Positions 36,508-44,353 of a stretch of 63,897 nucleotides of DNA are shown piece by piece. The stretch lies in the NCBI GenBank assembly GCA_014802625.1, contig JAAVBX010000005.1:4238-68134 (forward strand). Direction: 5' to 3'. Origin of the DNA: a bacterium. GTDB lineage: Bacteria > Bacteroidota > Bacteroidia > Bacteroidales > Muribaculaceae. Each line of letters opens with the position of its first letter. Position 1 is the stretch's first letter. Under the pieces are notes generated by a model. That model did not search any database. It had not been told where the DNA came from and was given only the letters and a program-made list of their open reading frames with translations. Position numbers and translations under genes: made by a program.

Positions 36508-37851
36508 TTATTCGGTTTTGACGACTGTGGCCGCGAGGGTCTCCTCCCGATCGGGATCAATCCCCTCAAGGCGAGCCGGAGTGATAGTGTTCAGAAGAGT
36601 CTCGTCAAGTGGAGCCACGACGCGGAGGTAATTGTCGGTCAATCCCGACATCAACGGCATATCGGCCGGAGCGTCGTGTACCGCGTGCTCCCAGAGCACG
36701 GGGCGCACACTCCCGACCATGGATTCTGAAAACTCCCGGAGTTTACCTTCGGAAATATTCTGAAGCACCGCCACACGCCGATGGCGTTCTGCCGGATCCA
36801 CCGATTCGGCATTCATCATCAGAGCCGCCGTCCCCGGACGCTCGGAATAGGGGAATACATGCAGGCGGGTAACATCGAGAGAACGGATGAATTCCAGCGA
36901 TTTATCCCATTCCTCCACCGTCTCCCCACGCGCCCCCGCGATGACATCCACGCCGATAAAGGCATCCGGGATAAGGCGTTTCACTGTTTCTATCCTTGAA
37001 GCGAAAAGAGCCGTATCATAACGACGATTCATCAGTTTCAGCACATGGTCGGAGCCGGCCTGCAGAGGAATATGGAAGTGGGGCATGAAGGCCCTCGATT
37101 TTTCAGCCACCCAAGAGATAATCTCCTCCGTCAGCAGATTCGGTTCGATACTCGATATTCTGTATCGCGTTATCCCCTCCACCGAGTCGAGAGCCTTGAG
37201 CAGATCAAGGAAAGATTCACCCGTATCACGGCCGAACTCCCCGATATTCACCCCCGTCAGCACAATCTCGCGTCCCCCCGCCTCGGCCGCTTTCCGGGCC
37301 TGACTCACGAGATCGGCGATTCGTCCCGAGCGCGAGCGGCCCCGGGCATAAGGAATGGTGCAGTATGTGCAATAGTAATCGCAACCATCCTGCACCTTGA
37401 GCCACCAGCGTGTGCGGTCGCCCCGCTCGCACGAGGGGCGGAACTCCGTTATCTCCTGCGGACGTGTGGATTCCACGACCGGACGATGCTCCCTCTCCCA
37501 CATATCGAGATATTCCGATATACGCAGCTTCTCATTCGAGCCGAGCACAATGTCGACACCCTCGATCGCCGCCACCTCATCCGGCTTGAGTTGCGCGTAG
37601 CAGCCTGTCACGACCAATGTCGCTTCGGGCCAACGGCGCGAAAGCCGGCGTATGAGCGAACGCCCCTTCTTGTCGGCCATTTCCGTGACGGAGCAGGTGT
37701 TGACAACCACGATATCCGGTTCCTCCTCAGGGTTGGCGCGCCTGAATCCGCGCTCGGAAAGCATTTTCCCGATCGTGGATGTTTCTGCGAAATTCAGCTT
37801 GCAGCCGAGTGTATGGAAAGCCGCCTTGCGCGGCGAAAAGTCTGGGGTCAT
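36508..37851 (-). CDS. mtaB: tRNA threonylcarbamoyladenosine methylthiotransferase MtaB
   Basis: A 447-residue radical SAM methylthiotransferase that converts t6A37 to ms2t6A37 in tRNA decoding ANN codons. The N-terminal UPF0004 domain carries FHTLGCKLNFAET and NTCSVTEMADKK (cluster cysteines), plus a third at GCYAQLKPDE. The radical SAM motif is CDYYCTYCTIPYARG near residue 155. A C-terminal TRAM-like region closes the protein. GCKLNFAET rather than GCQ/MN and the TRAM end fit MtaB better than MiaB. It has its own promoter at 37877-37884. Confidence 0.93.
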   Translation of the reverse strand: MTPDFSPRKAAFHTLGCKLNFAETSTIGKMLSERGFRRANPEEEPDIVVVNTCSVTEMADKKGRSLIRRLSRRWPEATLVVTGCYAQLKPDEVAAIEGVDIVLGSNEKLRISEYLDMWEREHRPVVESTRPQEITEFRPSCERGDRTRWWLKVQDGCDYYCTYCTIPYARGRSRSGRIADLVSQARKAAEAGGREIVLTGVNIGEFGRDTGESFLDLLKALDSVEGITRYRISSIEPNLLTEEIISWVAEKSRAFMPHFHIPLQAGSDHVLKLMNRRYDTALFASRIETVKRLIPDAFIGVDVIAGARGETVEEWDKSLEFIRSLDVTRLHVFPYSERPGTAALMMNAESVDPAERHRRVAVLQNISEGKLREFSESMVGSVRPVLWEHAVHDAPADMPLMSGLTDNYLRVVAPLDETLLNTITPARLEGIDPDREETLAATVVKTE

Positions 37852-37876
37852 ATCTCAAAGAGCTTTTTTTCAACTG

Positions 37877-37884
37877 CAAATTTA
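37877..37884 (-). promoter_or_regulatory. -7 element of mtaB
   Basis: Minus-strand TAAATTTG followed by CAG, 26 nt upstream of the mtaB start codon. It lies close to the divergent ftsX promoter, so the two may interfere. Confidence 0.6.
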
Positions 37885-37903
37885 CAAAAAATCGCTGAAA
37901 CTA

Positions 37904-37934
37904 TTGACAACGGCGTGAATAAGTATTAATTTTG
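37904..37934 (+). promoter_or_regulatory. Promoter of the ftsX operon
   Basis: TTG at 37904-37906 and TAATTTTG at 37927-37934 are 20 nt apart, a good Bacteroidota promoter, leading to ftsX about 62 nt downstream. Confidence 0.75.
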
Positions 37935-37996
37935 CAATTCGCGCACGCCTGCGTAACATATCGTTTACCCCTCCCAACCTCCCCCCGGCGGCGCCG

Positions 37997-38884
37997 ATGA
38001 TTGAAATGAAAAAAGGTAAAGAAGTAAAAATATCTTATTGGGCGGCTCACGCCACGACAATAGTCAGCGTGACCCTCGTGCTGCTCATCATAGGGATAAT
38101 CGCCCTGGTGACGACCTCCGCCCGCCGTGAGACTCAACGCCTTCAGGAGAGTCTGGAGATAAGCGTCATAATGGCCGACAGTATATCCGACTCATCTGCC
38201 GCCAACACCCTCAAGCTGCTCCAGAACCGCCCCTTCTGTCGCAATCTACGTCTGATTACCCGCGACGAAGCCCTGCAGGCATGGAAAAATGACACCGGGG
38301 AAGATCTTGAAGCGATTTTCGGTGTCAATCCGCTCTCTCCCGAGATTTCCTTCACTATGCCCGCCGCCTGGAGCAACCCCGATTCGCTGGACAGGATGCA
38401 GAAAGTGCTCCTCGCTCTCCCCGGAGTGGAGGAGGTGGCGATGCCCGGCGGTGATCTCGTCGCTACGATGAACAGTAATATCGGACGCCTCTCCATGATT
38501 CTCGGCATCATCGCCATCGTGCTTCTTCTGATATCGTTCGTGCTGATCAACAATACGGTCCATCTCACCATTTACGCCCGACGCTTCATAATCCACACGA
38601 TGCAGCTCGTCGGGGCTACCAACGGCTTTATCCGCCGTCCGGTCGTATGGCGCAACTGCTGCGCGGGGTTGCTCTCGGGGCTTATCGCTTCATGTATTCT
38701 CGCCCTGGCCCTCCTTATGGCCCCGAAAGCCGGTTTCACCGATATCTCCAACGTCATTCCATGGCCCCTCTTCGGGCTGACCTCCCTGGCGCTCATCCTG
38801 CTCGGCGGCGGCATATGCGCTCTGACCGCATCCCTCGCCACAGGCCGTTATCTCCGCAAAGACTATTCCGAACTCTTCCATTGA
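37997..38884 (+). CDS. ftsX: Cell division ABC-type permease FtsX
   Basis: A 295-residue membrane protein. The first membrane segment (about 18-40), an extracytoplasmic domain (about 45-165), and three further membrane segments (about 165-190, 215-235, 255-280) match FtsX topology. In the family it couples with the ATPase FtsE to activate peptidoglycan hydrolases at the division site; ftsE is not in the window. Start could be MIEMKKGKEV or the ATG three codons later. Operon order ftsX-DUF3098-uppP-truB-queA follows. Confidence 0.9.
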   Translation: MIEMKKGKEVKISYWAAHATTIVSVTLVLLIIGIIALVTTSARRETQRLQESLEISVIMADSISDSSAANTLKLLQNRPFCRNLRLITRDEALQAWKNDTGEDLEAIFGVNPLSPEISFTMPAAWSNPDSLDRMQKVLLALPGVEEVAMPGGDLVATMNSNIGRLSMILGIIAIVLLLISFVLINNTVHLTIYARRFIIHTMQLVGATNGFIRRPVVWRNCCAGLLSGLIASCILALALLMAPKAGFTDISNVIPWPLFGLTSLALILLGGGICALTASLATGRYLRKDYSELFH

Positions 38885-38898
38885 TCAAACCCTAAGAT

Positions 38899-39192
38899 AT
38901 GGCTGACAATTATTCATTATTCCCCAAGAAAAATCTCCTTATGATGGCCGGTTGCCTCGTGCTCATCATCCTCGGGTTCGTGCTCATGAGCGGTGGCTCC
39001 AGCAGCGTCGAGGGGGGATTCAATCCCGATATATTCTCCACACGTCGCATCATTGTCGGGCCGACGGTGGCATTTCTCGGCTTCCTCCTTATGGCTTTCG
39101 CCATAATTGCCGGCCCGCGTAAAAAGAATACCGATGAGGCTCCGGCGGCTCCCCTCAAGGAATCAGCGGCTGAGACTCCGGCAGAAAAATAA
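38899..39192 (+). CDS. DUF3098 membrane protein
   Basis: A 97-residue protein with two membrane segments (about residues 13-33 and 53-72) and a short alanine/glutamate-rich cytoplasmic tail. The layout matches DUF3098, which in Bacteroidota sits next to ftsX and uppP. Function unknown; its placement (14 nt after ftsX, 27 nt before uppP) suggests a role linked to division or cell-wall precursor recycling. Confidence 0.85.
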   Translation: MADNYSLFPKKNLLMMAGCLVLIILGFVLMSGGSSSVEGGFNPDIFSTRRIIVGPTVAFLGFLLMAFAIIAGPRKKNTDEAPAAPLKESAAETPAEK

Positions 39193-39219
39193 TCGTCTGT
39201 AACATTAAATACAATAGTC

Positions 39220-40044
39220 ATGGATTGGCTTGACGCGCTTATACTCGGCCTCGTGCAAGGTCTCGCCGAGTATCTCCCCATATCATCCAGCGGACATCTT
39301 GAGATTTTCCGCGAGATTCTCGGAATCGACATCCCCAAGGATGATATCCTGCAATTCGACATAATGGTGCATGCCGCAACAGTCTGTTCTACAATTGTTG
39401 TGCTGTGGCCCATGTTCTACGCTCTTTGCAAAAGCTTCTTCACATTCAAACGCGATGATAACTTCTGGTATGTGTGCAAGATTCTCATATCCTGCATCCC
39501 TATAGGAATCGTCGGTGTCTGTTTCAAGGACTATGTGGAGCAGTTCTTCGGCGATGGGCTCACTGTCGTCGGCGTTTGTCTGCTGGTGACGGCCTGTCTT
39601 CTGGCCTTCGCTCATTTCAGCGACCGTATCGGCGGTCGGATGATCTCCCCCTCCAAAGGCAGGGATATAACCTGGCTTGACGCGTTCGTTATCGGTTGCG
39701 CGCAGGCCCTTGCCGTGCTCCCCGGCCTTTCACGAAGCGGCACCACCATCGCCACCGGTATCCTCATCGGCGACAAGCGCGAGAAAGTGGCCTCTTTCTC
39801 CTTCCTGATGGTGATTATACCCATTCTCGGAGAGGCCCTTCTCGACACCAAGGATATGCTCACGGCTCCGGCCGGCTCACAAGGTGGCATTGATTGGAGT
39901 GTGCTGCTCATAGGCTTCGCCGTGGCTTTCGTCGTGGGTTGCGCCGCTTGTAAATGGATGCTTCAGCTCGTGAAGAAAGGAAAGCTCGTCTGGTTCTCTA
40001 TCTATTGTGTCCTGATGGGCATCATCTGCCTCCTTTGGCAGTGA
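39220..40044 (+). CDS. uppP: Undecaprenyl-diphosphate phosphatase
   Basis: A 274-residue BacA-type membrane phosphatase that recycles undecaprenyl pyrophosphate, and is a classic bacitracin-resistance determinant when overproduced. The conserved motifs are GLVQGLAEYLPISSSGHLEI near residues 11-30 and ALAVLPGLSRSGTTIATGI near 160-178, which contain the catalytic Glu, Ser and Arg. About eight hydrophobic segments follow the family pattern. Confidence 0.96.
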   Translation: MDWLDALILGLVQGLAEYLPISSSGHLEIFREILGIDIPKDDILQFDIMVHAATVCSTIVVLWPMFYALCKSFFTFKRDDNFWYVCKILISCIPIGIVGVCFKDYVEQFFGDGLTVVGVCLLVTACLLAFAHFSDRIGGRMISPSKGRDITWLDAFVIGCAQALAVLPGLSRSGTTIATGILIGDKREKVASFSFLMVIIPILGEALLDTKDMLTAPAGSQGGIDWSVLLIGFAVAFVVGCAACKWMLQLVKKGKLVWFSIYCVLMGIICLLWQ

Positions 40045-40162
40045 TACACTTCTGACCCTCTTCCGTTTTACCTGCGGAGGTATTCCGGAGATACAATATA
40101 GGGTCTCATCCGACGTTATTATACTATCTACATTATCAAACCTATAAACCCTCTACACACGA

Positions 40163-40903
40163 ATGGATTTTGTGACCGGAGAAGTATTAGGTATCGACAA
40201 ACCCCTGGGGTGGACCTCATTCGACGCCGTGAAGCGGATTCGCGGTGCGGTGCAGCGCCGTCTCGGGGTAAGGAAGTTTAAAGTGGGTCATGCGGGCACG
40301 CTCGATCCCTTGGCCACAGGCGTACTTCTCGTCTGCACCGGAAAAGCCACGCGGGGCATCGACGCCCTGCAGGCGGGCCGAAAGGAATATGTGGCCACCA
40401 TGCGTCTCGGAGCCACCACTCCCAGTTTCGATCTCGAGAAAGAGATAGACGCGGTGTATCCCTATGAACACGTCACCGAGAGTTTGATTCTTGAGACTCT
40501 CCCCCGATTCACGGGACACATAATGCAGGTGCCCCCGGTTTTCTCCGCCGTCAAGGTCGACGGACGCCGCGCCTATCTCGATGCCCGCAAAGGGGTAGAG
40601 GTGGAGCTGGCGGCCAAGCCTCTCGTTATCGATGAATTCGAACTCCTCGGATTCGACGGCCGCGATATGACCTTGCGGATTGTCTGCAGCAAGGGCACCT
40701 ACATTCGAGCCCTTGCGCGTGACCTCGGGCAGGCTCTCGGCAGCGGCGCGCATCTCGTAGGCCTGAGGCGCACGGCTGTCGGCCCCGTCAGGGTCTCGGA
40801 GTGCATCAGTGTCGATGAAGCCGTCCGCATGATATCGGAGTGCCCGCTTGAATTGCCGGAAGATTGGCTCAGGGAGCATCCCCTTCCCGCACCCCGTCCT
40901 TAG
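40163..40903 (+). CDS. truB: tRNA pseudouridine(55) synthase TruB
   Basis: A 246-residue enzyme that forms pseudouridine 55 in the T loop of tRNA. The N-terminal motif GIDKPLGWTSFDAVKRIR, catalytic block VGHAGTLDPLATGVLLVCTGKATR (the Asp at about residue 48) and KEYVATMRLGATTPSFD follow the family order. VPPVFSAVKVDGRRAY and CSKGTYIRALARDLG complete it. The length is typical of Bacteroidota TruB lacking the PUA-like tail. It overlaps no neighbour and sits in the uppP-queA operon. Confidence 0.97.
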   Translation: MDFVTGEVLGIDKPLGWTSFDAVKRIRGAVQRRLGVRKFKVGHAGTLDPLATGVLLVCTGKATRGIDALQAGRKEYVATMRLGATTPSFDLEKEIDAVYPYEHVTESLILETLPRFTGHIMQVPPVFSAVKVDGRRAYLDARKGVEVELAAKPLVIDEFELLGFDGRDMTLRIVCSKGTYIRALARDLGQALGSGAHLVGLRRTAVGPVRVSECISVDEAVRMISECPLELPEDWLREHPLPAPRP

Positions 40904-40995
40904 GAAACCTGATCTTATAAAGAAATTTTAGAATAATCGCGAACGCCGCCTTCAGCGGCCTCTTCCAAACACTTTCTCTCAAAATACAGAAAGCC

Positions 40996-42081
40996 ATGTC
41001 TGATGATCTCAGTCTACATTTCACGTCAATGAAACTCTCGCAGTTCAAGTTCAAACTGCCTGACGAACTCATCGCACAGTATCCCTCCGAGAATCGCGAC
41101 GAATGCCGCCTTATGGTGCTCGATGCGAAGACCGGTGAAATTTCCCATCATATCTTCAAGGAAATCATCAATTTCTTTGAGGAGGGGGATGTAATGGTGT
41201 TCAATAATACCAAGGTATTTCCTGCCCGTCTCTACGGCAATAAGGAGAAGACAGGAGCCTGCATAGAGGTGTTCCTGCTCCGCGAACTGAATGTTGAGAA
41301 TAAATTCTGGGATGTGCTCGTGGAGCCGGCCCGTAAGATCCGTATAGGCAACAAACTCTACTTCGGTGAGGATGACAGCATGGTGGCCGAGGTAATCGAT
41401 AACACCACCTCGCGCGGCCGCACACTCCGTTTCCTCTACGACGGCCCTCACGATGAATTCAAGGAGGCTCTTTACGCTTTGGGCGAGACGCCCCTGCCGG
41501 AGTATATCACGCGTCCCGTCGAGCCGGAGGATGCCGACCGTTACCAGAATATCTTCGCCGAGCATGAAGGTGCGGTCATGGCTCCCGCCGCCGGCCTGCA
41601 TTTCAGTCGCGAGCTGATGAAGCGACTCGAAATCAAGGGTGTCGAGCGCGGTTTCCTCACCCTCCATTGCGGCAAGGGTAACTTCCGCGATATCGATGTG
41701 GAGGACCTGACGAAGCACCGCATGGACAGTGAGGAGATGATCGTCGACGGTGATCTTGTGGATATGGTCAATCTGGCCAAGGACAACGGTCATAATGTCT
41801 GTGCCGTGGGAGCCTCCGTGCTTCGGGCCATCTCATCGTCGGTCTGCATGAATGGCCACATCATGCCTTATACCGGCTGGACCAACAAGTTTATATTCCC
41901 TCCCTATGACTTCACGGTCTGCACATCGATGGTGACGAATTTCCATCTTCCCCTCTCGACAATGCTGATGATGGTGTCGGCCTTCGGAGGCTACCGCAAT
42001 GTCATGAATGCCTATGAGGTAGCCGTCAAGGAGGGTTACCGTTTCGGAGCCTACGGCGACGCCATGCTTATACTTCGCTGA
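40996..42081 (+). CDS. queA: S-adenosylmethionine:tRNA ribosyltransferase-isomerase QueA
   Basis: A 361-residue enzyme of queuosine synthesis, transferring and isomerising ribose from SAM to preQ1 in tRNA. Motifs include [23 protein letters not shown] at the start, [38 protein letters not shown], and the C-terminal [29 protein letters not shown]. Family homology begins at [13 protein letters not shown] (41029), so that ATG is an alternative start; the ATG at 40996 adds 11 residues. Confidence 0.96.
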   Translation: MSDDLSLHFTSMKLSQFKFKLPDELIAQYPSENRDECRLMVLDAKTGEISHHIFKEIINFFEEGDVMVFNNTKVFPARLYGNKEKTGACIEVFLLRELNVENKFWDVLVEPARKIRIGNKLYFGEDDSMVAEVIDNTTSRGRTLRFLYDGPHDEFKEALYALGETPLPEYITRPVEPEDADRYQNIFAEHEGAVMAPAAGLHFSRELMKRLEIKGVERGFLTLHCGKGNFRDIDVEDLTKHRMDSEEMIVDGDLVDMVNLAKDNGHNVCAVGASVLRAISSSVCMNGHIMPYTGWTNKFIFPPYDFTVCTSMVTNFHLPLSTMLMMVSAFGGYRNVMNAYEVAVKEGYRFGAYGDAMLILR

Positions 42082-42120
42082 GGATACCGACCCCTATAAG
42101 TAAAATACAAGTAAAGTAAA

Positions 42121-42165
42121 TTCGCGGGGATATCGGCCATAATGGGCGATATCCCCGCGAAATAT
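42121..42165 (+). terminator. Terminator of queA
   Basis: A perfect 15-bp stem, TTCGCGGGGATATCG at 42121-42135 and its complement at 42147-42161, encloses an 11-nt loop that can form two more pairs. A T-rich tract (ATTTTTAT) follows. Confidence 0.85.
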
Positions 42166-42192
42166 TTTTATGGAATTTCAGTGAAATAGGAT

Positions 42193-42261
42193 AAAAAGAA
42201 AAAAGATTAATTGTCTCTCGACAACTAATCCTCTAACCTTAAATCTAATACCATGAAAAAC
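42193..42261 (-). ncRNA. Small RNA, copy A of a paralogous pair
   Basis: A predicted 69-nt minus-strand RNA. It has an ideal promoter (42267-42298), a 5' block CGTGTTTTTCAT-GTATTA conserved with copy B at 44103-44171, and a terminator stem (42205-42215 with 42220-42230) followed by TTTTTTCTTTTT. The only imperfect pair in the stem is A-C on the plus strand, which becomes a G-U wobble in the minus-strand RNA, supporting that strand. No protein is read. Paralogous small-RNA families are known in Bacteroides; whether this belongs to one is untested. Confidence 0.6.
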
Positions 42262-42266
42262 ACGTG

Positions 42267-42298
42267 CAAAGGTAATAACTTTTTCGCTAATGACCAAA
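42267..42298 (-). promoter_or_regulatory. Promoter of small RNA copy A
   Basis: Minus-strand TTTG (42295-42298) and TACCTTTG (42267-42274) with a 20-nt spacer, then CA, exactly the tRNA-promoter pattern at the start of the window. Confidence 0.7.
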
Positions 42299-42550
42299 TT
42301 TTATAGATATAAAATGCACTAATTTATAGCACTTTAACTCCAAAAATCCTCTCCCCGCATATCCAAAATGCAATGGCGTAAATTTAAAATACCGCAGTCA
42401 TAAACCGTGATGGCTGACAAGTGTAAGTGACGCAATGTGACGACTCTTGCATCGCGTCACGCAAGCTTGCAAATTGATAAAGTGAACGAACAGAAGAATC
42501 AGATTGCAAAAAAGAGAGGCACAAGCCGTAATTCCGGAGCATGTATATCA

Positions 42551-42590
42551 GAATAAAGAAATCCGACACCCCGGGGATGGAGTGTCGGAT
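42551..42590 (-). terminator. Terminator of rubrerythrin
   Basis: ATCCGACACCCC at 42561-42572 pairs with GGAGTGTCGGAT at 42579-42590; the single imperfect pair becomes G-U in the minus-strand RNA. A T-rich TTCTTTATT follows on the minus strand. The gene stop is 28 nt upstream. Confidence 0.7.
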
Positions 42591-42617
42591 AATATGATAG
42601 GGAATGCCTTTTTATAA

Positions 42618-43208
42618 TCAGATGTTCTCGGGTTCTACCATGAAGTGCTGGTAGGGGTGGTAGCAAGCCGGACATTTCTCGGGAGGAGTTGTGCCCTCGT
42701 AGATATATCCGCAGACCTGACACTGCCACTTCACGGGCTGGTCACGTTTCCATACCGTGCCGTTCTCGATACGCTCACGCATCTTGTTGAAGCGTGCCTC
42801 ATGGTGAGCCTCTACGCTCGCGATAGCCAGGAAGCGTGCGGCGATCTCATCGAAGCCCTCCGACTTTGCCACTTCGGCTGCCTCCTTGTAGAGATCCACT
42901 CCCTCCGACTGCTCCTCGGCGGCGGCAATCTTCAGATTGTTGATTGTGTCGCTCAGAACTCCGGAGTCAACGGTAGCCGCGCCGTTGGTCACACCGCCGT
43001 CAACCAGATATTTCAGGAATATCTTGCCGTGGTGAAGCTCGTTGTCAGCTGTCTCATTGATGATATTCGCATACTGATAGTACTGATCTTTCTGAGCCTG
43101 CTGAGCATAGTAGGTGTATCGTGTCACTGCCATTGACTCGGCAGCATATGCCGTTGCCAGATATTGTGCTGTTTTAGTGCCCTTAAGGCTCTTCTGTGTG
43201 TCTGCCAT
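42618..43208 (-). CDS. Rubrerythrin
   Basis: A 196-residue peroxide-scavenging non-heme di-iron protein. The four-helix domain has the two EExxH-type metal motifs (TADNELHHGKIF near residue 56 and SVEAHHEARF near 133). The C-terminal rubredoxin-like domain is CQVCGYIYEG and CPACYHPY, giving the Cys4 iron centre. It reduces hydrogen peroxide to water using electrons via rubredoxin or flavoproteins in anaerobes. Its terminator lies right behind it, so it is monocistronic. Confidence 0.96.
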   Translation of the reverse strand: MADTQKSLKGTKTAQYLATAYAAESMAVTRYTYYAQQAQKDQYYQYANIINETADNELHHGKIFLKYLVDGGVTNGAATVDSGVLSDTINNLKIAAAEEQSEGVDLYKEAAEVAKSEGFDEIAARFLAIASVEAHHEARFNKMRERIENGTVWKRDQPVKWQCQVCGYIYEGTTPPEKCPACYHPYQHFMVEPENI

Positions 43209-43340
43209 AGTTATAGTTTTGATAAATTAGAGGATTCGGTTATCAGACTTCTTTTCGGGAATGCCCCGGAGTCGTTCTGCTTTCATCTTTATAACAAAAC
43301 CCCTCTCTGTTTAGTTTATATGATAAAGTATTTTTAATCG

Positions 43341-44066
43341 ATGCTTACGAAGCTCACCGGAATAGTGCTCCAGACAATCCGCCACAATGATCGCAATGAC
43401 ATAGTGACCCTCTTCACCCGCCAACGTGGTCGGGTGGCTCTCCTTGTGGGTGCCGGCAATGGCAAGACCGCCCGGATGAGGCGTGCCCGTCTGTCGCCGC
43501 TCGCCTTGATTGAGACTGAGGTGAATTTCCGCGAGACGCGCGACCTGCAGTTTATCGGGGAAATCTCATCCCCTCATCTCTGGCGTAACCTTTACTTCGA
43601 TCCCGTCAAGGGGGCGATGACGGTATTCATGGCGGAATTTCTCAACAGATTGCTGCGTGCCTCCGAGGCGGATGAGCCGATGTGGCGGTTTCTGCTTTCC
43701 GCCCTCCATTCTTTAGATACGCTCGAAAGGGGAATCTCCAACTATCATATAGCCTTCCTCATACGCTTGCTCCCCTTCGCCGGCATATCCCCTGATCTTG
43801 ACAGTTACCGCCCCGGACGGGTATTCGATATGCAGGATGGGTCATTCGCCGACATCCCTCCGCTCCACCGTCATTTCATTCCGGCTGCCGAAGCCGCCTA
43901 CATTCCCCTCCTGATGCGTATGAATTTCCGGAATCTCCACAGATTCAGATTCAATGTGGGTCAGCGTCGCCAACTTCTGCAATGGCTACTCCGATATTAT
44001 TCCCTCCATCTCCCCGTGGGTGAGGATCTGAAGTCGCTTGAGGTGCTCCGCGATGTATTCAATTGA
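43341..44066 (+). CDS. recO: DNA repair protein RecO
   Basis: A 241-residue recombination mediator that loads RecA with RecR on SSB-coated DNA. The N-terminal OB-fold (TGIVLQTIRHNDRNDIVTLFTRQRGRVALLVGAGNGK) and the helical C-terminal region (LLRASEADEPMWRFLLSAL, NYHIAFLIRLLPFAGISPDL) match RecO. No Cys4 zinc motif is present, as in other Bacteroidota. No flanking promoter of the usual type is obvious. Confidence 0.92.
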   Translation: MLTKLTGIVLQTIRHNDRNDIVTLFTRQRGRVALLVGAGNGKTARMRRARLSPLALIETEVNFRETRDLQFIGEISSPHLWRNLYFDPVKGAMTVFMAEFLNRLLRASEADEPMWRFLLSALHSLDTLERGISNYHIAFLIRLLPFAGISPDLDSYRPGRVFDMQDGSFADIPPLHRHFIPAAEAAYIPLLMRMNFRNLHRFRFNVGQRRQLLQWLLRYYSLHLPVGEDLKSLEVLRDVFN

Positions 44067-44102
44067 GGCCGGAACATATTTTTTATTGGTCAAACTATAA
44101 AT

Positions 44103-44171
44103 AAAAAATCTATCCCTTTTCACAAAGGGATAGACCGAAACCTTAATCTTAATTTAATACTATGAAAAACA
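44103..44171 (-). ncRNA. Small RNA, copy B of a paralogous pair
   Basis: A predicted minus-strand RNA of about 69 nt. The 5' block shares CGTGTTTTTCAT-GTATTA with copy A (plus-strand 44140-44173). The terminator stem is CTATCCCTTT/AAAGGGATAG (44110-44119 with 44124-44133), then TTTTTT. Stem sequence is unrelated to copy A while length and layout match, which is the pattern of an evolving small-RNA family. Promoter: see 44177-44207. Confidence 0.55.
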
Positions 44172-44176
44172 CGTTG

Positions 44177-44207
44177 TAAAGTTAGTTATAAATCAGCTAA
44201 CTACAAA
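44177..44207 (-). promoter_or_regulatory. Promoter of small RNA copy B
   Basis: Minus-strand TTTG (44204-44207) and TAACTTTA (44177-44184, one mismatch to TAnnTTTG) are 19 nt apart, in the same position relative to the conserved RNA block as in copy A. Confidence 0.55.
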
Positions 44208-44285
44208 ATCTTTTAGGAATTAATAGTAAATAATGCCCGATATGGAGTCGTTTTTAACACTTGAGGGTTGCGACTCCTGACGCAA

Positions 44286-44320
44286 AGCGGTGCCGGATCA
44301 TCAAGAGATCCGGCACCGCT
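44286..44320 (-). terminator. Strong hairpin downstream of the secreted-protein operon
   Basis: A perfect 14-bp stem (AGCGGTGCCGGATC at 44286-44299 with its complement at 44307-44320). It lies 33 nt past the stop of the 1099-residue gene. The plus-strand side is followed by CTTATTTTTA; the minus-strand side has only TTTGCG, so it may act in both directions. Confidence 0.55.
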
Positions 44321-44353
44321 CTTATTTTTACGATAGGATTCTGTTGCGGCTGA

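Larger units (their letters stand above)
42082..42617. other. Long non-coding gap between queA and rubrerythrin
   Basis: This 536-nt gap contains no convincing ORF. It holds the queA terminator (42121-42165), a minus-strand small RNA with its own promoter and terminator (42193-42298), and the rubrerythrin terminator (42551-42590). In 42300-42540 I see a hairpin-forming GTGACGC/GCGTCAC pair (near 42427-42460) and a weak minus-strand -7-like TCAATTTG, but nothing definite. Confidence 0.6.

Noticed and set aside
37045..37929. 294-codon open frame on the plus strand
   Set aside because: Antisense of mtaB with no protein character; mtaB has clear cluster-binding motifs.
42241..42306. Plus-strand ORF starting ATGAAAAACACG as a leader peptide
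   Set aside because: The same block recurs as complement of a minus-strand transcript with promoter and terminator; in the second copy the ORF is only five codons (MKNTL), so coding is unlikely.
44244..44277. GGAGTCG/CGACTCC inverted repeat downstream of recO
   Set aside because: Only 7 bp with a 20-nt loop and no T-run or conserved neighbour; possible by chance.
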